Shown: in pieces, positions 61,936 to 64,000 of the stretch | Numbering within the stretch: position 1 is the first letter of the stretch | Layout of the letters: each line of letters begins with the position of its first letter | Origin: an uncultured Ignavibacteria bacterium | Lineage (GTDB): Bacteria; Bacteroidota; Ignavibacteria; SZUA-365 | DNA: 64,000 nt | Assembly (NCBI GenBank): GCA_913061095.1 | Contig: CAJXVM010000008.1 | Location: 124,001 to 188,000, forward strand | Direction: 5' to 3' | Translations under genes and position numbers: made by a program | The notes under the pieces: model-generated | Seen by the model: only the letters and a program-made list of their open reading frames with translations | Database searches by the model: none | What the model was told of the DNA's origin: nothing

Positions 61936-63324
61936 ATGACGGCACGATTATACCTGATGATAGTGGGCCTCTGCACCTGTGCAATGGTGAGTCAGGCCCA
62001 GGACATCCAATCCAGGCTCACAGGCAACACGACAGGGGAGGGATTCTCTGTTGTTGATAAGACAAACAATACGCTGTTTACTGTCCGCGGGAACGGTAAC
62101 ACAGGAATTGGCACATCAAACCCAGCATTCAAACTGACACTCAATTCGGATGCCGGTATCCTCGCCACGGGAACCTATAATTCGGGGACAACACTGCCCT
62201 CGATTGTCGATGGTCCCATCATGATCTGGTACGCGAGAAAGGGGGCATTTCGCGCAGGTTACGCACGGTTCGGGAATTGGGACGATTCAAACATCGGGGA
62301 TTTTTCTTTTGCATCGGGAGAAGGTACGAAGGCCAGTGGTATGTACGCTGCCGCCTTTGGGGACAGATCAATTGCGAGCGGAACATGGTCTTTCGCTGCC
62401 GGGAACGGAGCAGAAGCCTCGGGTGGGGGGGCATCTGCATTCGGATACGCGTACGCGACCGGGAATTATTCCATGGCGGCGGGTCAGCTTGCGCGAGCAG
62501 ATGGGGACAAATCGTTTGCATTCGGATTTGATGTGAAGGCTTCCGGCGAGGAATCCTGTGCAATCGGCAGAAAACTCTTTGCCAGCGGGGACAACTCTGT
62601 CGCGATCGGGAGTTTCGTTTCGACCAACGGGAGGACCGGTTCCATGTACCTCGGTGATGCCAGTGCAACATCAATAGGCACTCGACAGGCGTATGGCAAC
62701 AATCATTTCTACGCGGTCTTCCACACCGGATTCAGTCTGTTCACCGACAAGTCAGCCGGAAACACGTACTGCGTGGTCCTTCAGAATCATAGCACCTCAT
62801 GGAGTTCCTGCTCGGATTCGTCCAAGAAAGAGAATCATCAACCGGCAGATGGAGAATCCGTGCTTCGGAAGTTCAGCCACCTGCGTCTCGGCAGCTGGAA
62901 CTTCATCGGCCATGACCCGTTCACCGAGAGGCATTACGGCCCCATGGCGCAGGAGTGGTACGCCGCGTTTGGTCATGACGGGATCGGGACGATCGGCACC
63001 GACACCCTGCTCGCCTCGGCCGATGTCGACGGTGTGCTCTGTATCGCCGTGAAGGCGCTGGAGAAAAGGACTTCGGCAAATGTGAGCTCGGTAGCTGAGT
63101 TGCAAAAGGAACTCGCAACACTCCGGGAACAGCTGAGGAGCAAGGATCTGGAGATCGCCGGCCTCCGCACACGGCTTTCAGCTCAGGAGAACGAAATGCA
63201 GGAAATACGGCGGGGAAATGAACACCGATATACCGAACTGGAGCGTCTTGTTCGCAATCTTCAGCAGGACCAGCAGAACGCAGCCCGGCACGTGCAACTT
63301 CTCAATCAGGAGGCAGAGCAATGA
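61936..63324 (+). CDS. YadA-head-like / S74 chaperone-domain surface protein
   Basis: 462 residues. ATG 61936 has better spacing to GGAGG than the ATG at 61930, and a signal peptide follows (MTARLYLMIVGLCTCAMVSQA). Residues about 20-75 are N-terminal strands. About 115-230 are YadA/Hia-head-like repeats (A-S-G-x-x-[SA]-x-A-F-G, A-x-A-x-G). About 285-385 form a Peptidase_S74-type intramolecular chaperone (S-D-S-S-K-K-E-N; L-R-L-G-S-W-N-F-I-G; G-P-M-A-Q-E-W-Y-A-A-F-G). A C-terminal coiled-coil runs from about 385 to the end. Such proteins are trimeric, and S74 domains usually cleave themselves off after folding. There is no T9SS domain and no phage neighbour. The stop overlaps the next start (ATGA). 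Confidence 0.82.
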   Translation: MTARLYLMIVGLCTCAMVSQAQDIQSRLTGNTTGEGFSVVDKTNNTLFTVRGNGNTGIGTSNPAFKLTLNSDAGILATGTYNSGTTLPSIVDGPIMIWYARKGAFRAGYARFGNWDDSNIGDFSFASGEGTKASGMYAAAFGDRSIASGTWSFAAGNGAEASGGGASAFGYAYATGNYSMAAGQLARADGDKSFAFGFDVKASGEESCAIGRKLFASGDNSVAIGSFVSTNGRTGSMYLGDASATSIGTRQAYGNNHFYAVFHTGFSLFTDKSAGNTYCVVLQNHSTSWSSCSDSSKKENHQPADGESVLRKFSHLRLGSWNFIGHDPFTERHYGPMAQEWYAAFGHDGIGTIGTDTLLASADVDGVLCIAVKALEKRTSANVSSVAELQKELATLREQLRSKDLEIAGLRTRLSAQENEMQEIRRGNEHRYTELERLVRNLQQDQQNAARHVQLLNQEAEQ

Positions 63325-64000
63325 TACGATGCAGATTCAGCATTATCCTTTGTGTGTTCCTGGTGGGTTTCCTGCTGCCGGGGATGCTCGCCGCCCAGCG
63401 CGGCACTATCACGATTCCCGTCGGAGCGGAAATCTCCGTGCCGATCGGTGCGAAAATCTGCGCCGACACCATTTTCGCGAACGGTGCGGGACATGGCAGG
63501 CTCAACCTCGCTGATCCGTCCTGCATCTGTTCCGGAGTGGTGATCACTCCGGTCGAGTTGCTCACCCTCTCCGCCACGTTGCATAACGGCATCGTGCAGC
63601 TGACCTGGACAACAGCGACGGAATCACGCAACTACGGTTTTGAGCTGCAGCGGAGTACTGCGTCGCAGGATTGGACGCCAATCGGTTTTGTTGAGGGACA
63701 TGGCAGCAGCGCAGCACCGCATTCCTACCGCTTCACCGACCGTCTCGAGGATCTTCCTCGCTCCACTTCCGTGCTGCGCTATCGACTACGCCAGATCGAT
63801 TTCGACGGGCAATTCGAGTTTTCACCGGAGGTGGAAGTACATCTGGACCAGCCCCTTCCCCGTTTAGTTCTGAAGGGATACCCCTCCCCCTGCGATGAAA
63901 CCTACACCCTGTTCCTGACAATGTCTGAAGCCGCATCACCTGATATTCGACTGCACGACGTGACCGGGCGCGTTGTGATGCCCATTGCACAGAATGCGCT
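63321..64000 (+). CDS. Secreted T9SS-substrate protein, partial (runs off window)
   Basis: ATG 63321 overlaps the S74 gene stop (ATGA). About 226 codons are present and the frame is open at the right edge. Signal peptide (I-I-L-C-V-F-L-V-G-F-L-L-P-G-M-L-A-A), a short unique part with C-I-C, then from about residue 85 a fibronectin-like segment (V-Q-L-T-W-T-T-A-T-E-S-R-N-Y-G-F-E-L-Q-R) that is typical just ahead of T9SS domains. The start of the sorting domain follows (G-Y-P-S-P-C...H-D-V-T-G-R-V-V). Only the last strands should be missing. It is coupled to the S74 protein, so the two probably act together at the surface. Confidence 0.8.
   Translation, partial: MIRCRFSIILCVFLVGFLLPGMLAAQRGTITIPVGAEISVPIGAKICADTIFANGAGHGRLNLADPSCICSGVVITPVELLTLSATLHNGIVQLTWTTATESRNYGFELQRSTASQDWTPIGFVEGHGSSAAPHSYRFTDRLEDLPRSTSVLRYRLRQIDFDGQFEFSPEVEVHLDQPLPRLVLKGYPSPCDETYTLFLTMSEAASPDIRLHDVTGRVVMPIAQNA

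Noticed and set aside
61936-63324. Prophage tail-fibre gene
   Set aside because: S74 domains occur in phage fibres, but there are no phage genes around it. The protein has a signal peptide and a coupled T9SS-substrate partner.

Overview
The window looks like a chromosomal segment from a moderately GC-rich member of the FCB group (Bacteroidota/Chlorobiota, most like Ignavibacteria or Kapabacteria). The main evidence is that nine predicted proteins end in a type IX secretion (T9SS) C-terminal sorting domain with the N-[HY]-P-N-P-F signature and a terminal 'KM(M/V)L' strand. SprB repeats, SBBP-type propellers, a TonB-receptor-like barrel with a carboxypeptidase-regulatory domain and a Wzi-type barrel fit the same group. 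No rRNA, tRNA, CRISPR array or insertion sequence was seen. The assignment is inference from family content.

Layout. 1-3.8 kb: the start of a secreted M1-peptidase-like gene (-) and an outer-membrane barrel gene (+), separated by a 210-bp heptamer tandem repeat. 3.8-8.4 kb: a three-gene (-) operon encoding a large sigma-like protein, a small protein with an anti-sigma type zinc motif, and a single-pass membrane protein. That last protein joins a cytoplasmic Lon-type (S16) serine protease domain, with Ser285 and Lys337 both present, to an outside ASH-like domain and two LamG-like domains. This is the most novel-looking unit. 8.8-14.6 kb: a small secreted protein with an elaborate leader, an octaheme hydroxylamine-oxidoreductase-family cytochrome, a lipoprotein serine hydrolase and a BNR-repeat T9SS substrate. 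14.8-21.5 kb: a 2,226-residue HYR-repeat adhesin.

21.9-31.3 kb is a (+) polysaccharide cassette: Wzz, Wzy-like polymerase/ligase, Wzx flippase, a 23-codon bridging ORF, GT2, GT4, a GT39-like membrane transferase and Wzi. Most junctions are ATGA overlaps. It lacks an initiating transferase, sugar-nucleotide genes, Wza and Wzc, so it must depend on genes elsewhere. A giant T9SS adhesin lies on each side.

31.5-61.4 kb is almost wholly (-) strand and rich in T9SS substrates: a SprB-repeat adhesin, two BNR-repeat proteins and three SBBP-propeller proteins. Two of the propeller proteins are full-length paralogues of about 2,030 residues that share an unnamed helical domain. A TPR-histidine kinase and NarL-type response regulator sit inside this array, apparently cotranscribed with two of the substrates. 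By eye the stretch at about 40.8-51.9 kb is lower in GC than its surroundings. 61.9-64 kb: a YadA-head/S74-chaperone protein translationally coupled to a T9SS substrate that runs off the window.

Overall the region encodes cell-surface architecture (polysaccharide, adhesins, propellers) with local regulators. A 24-bp palindromic regulatory motif occurs twice, upstream of two separate (-) genes 52 kb apart, matching at 23 of 24 positions.
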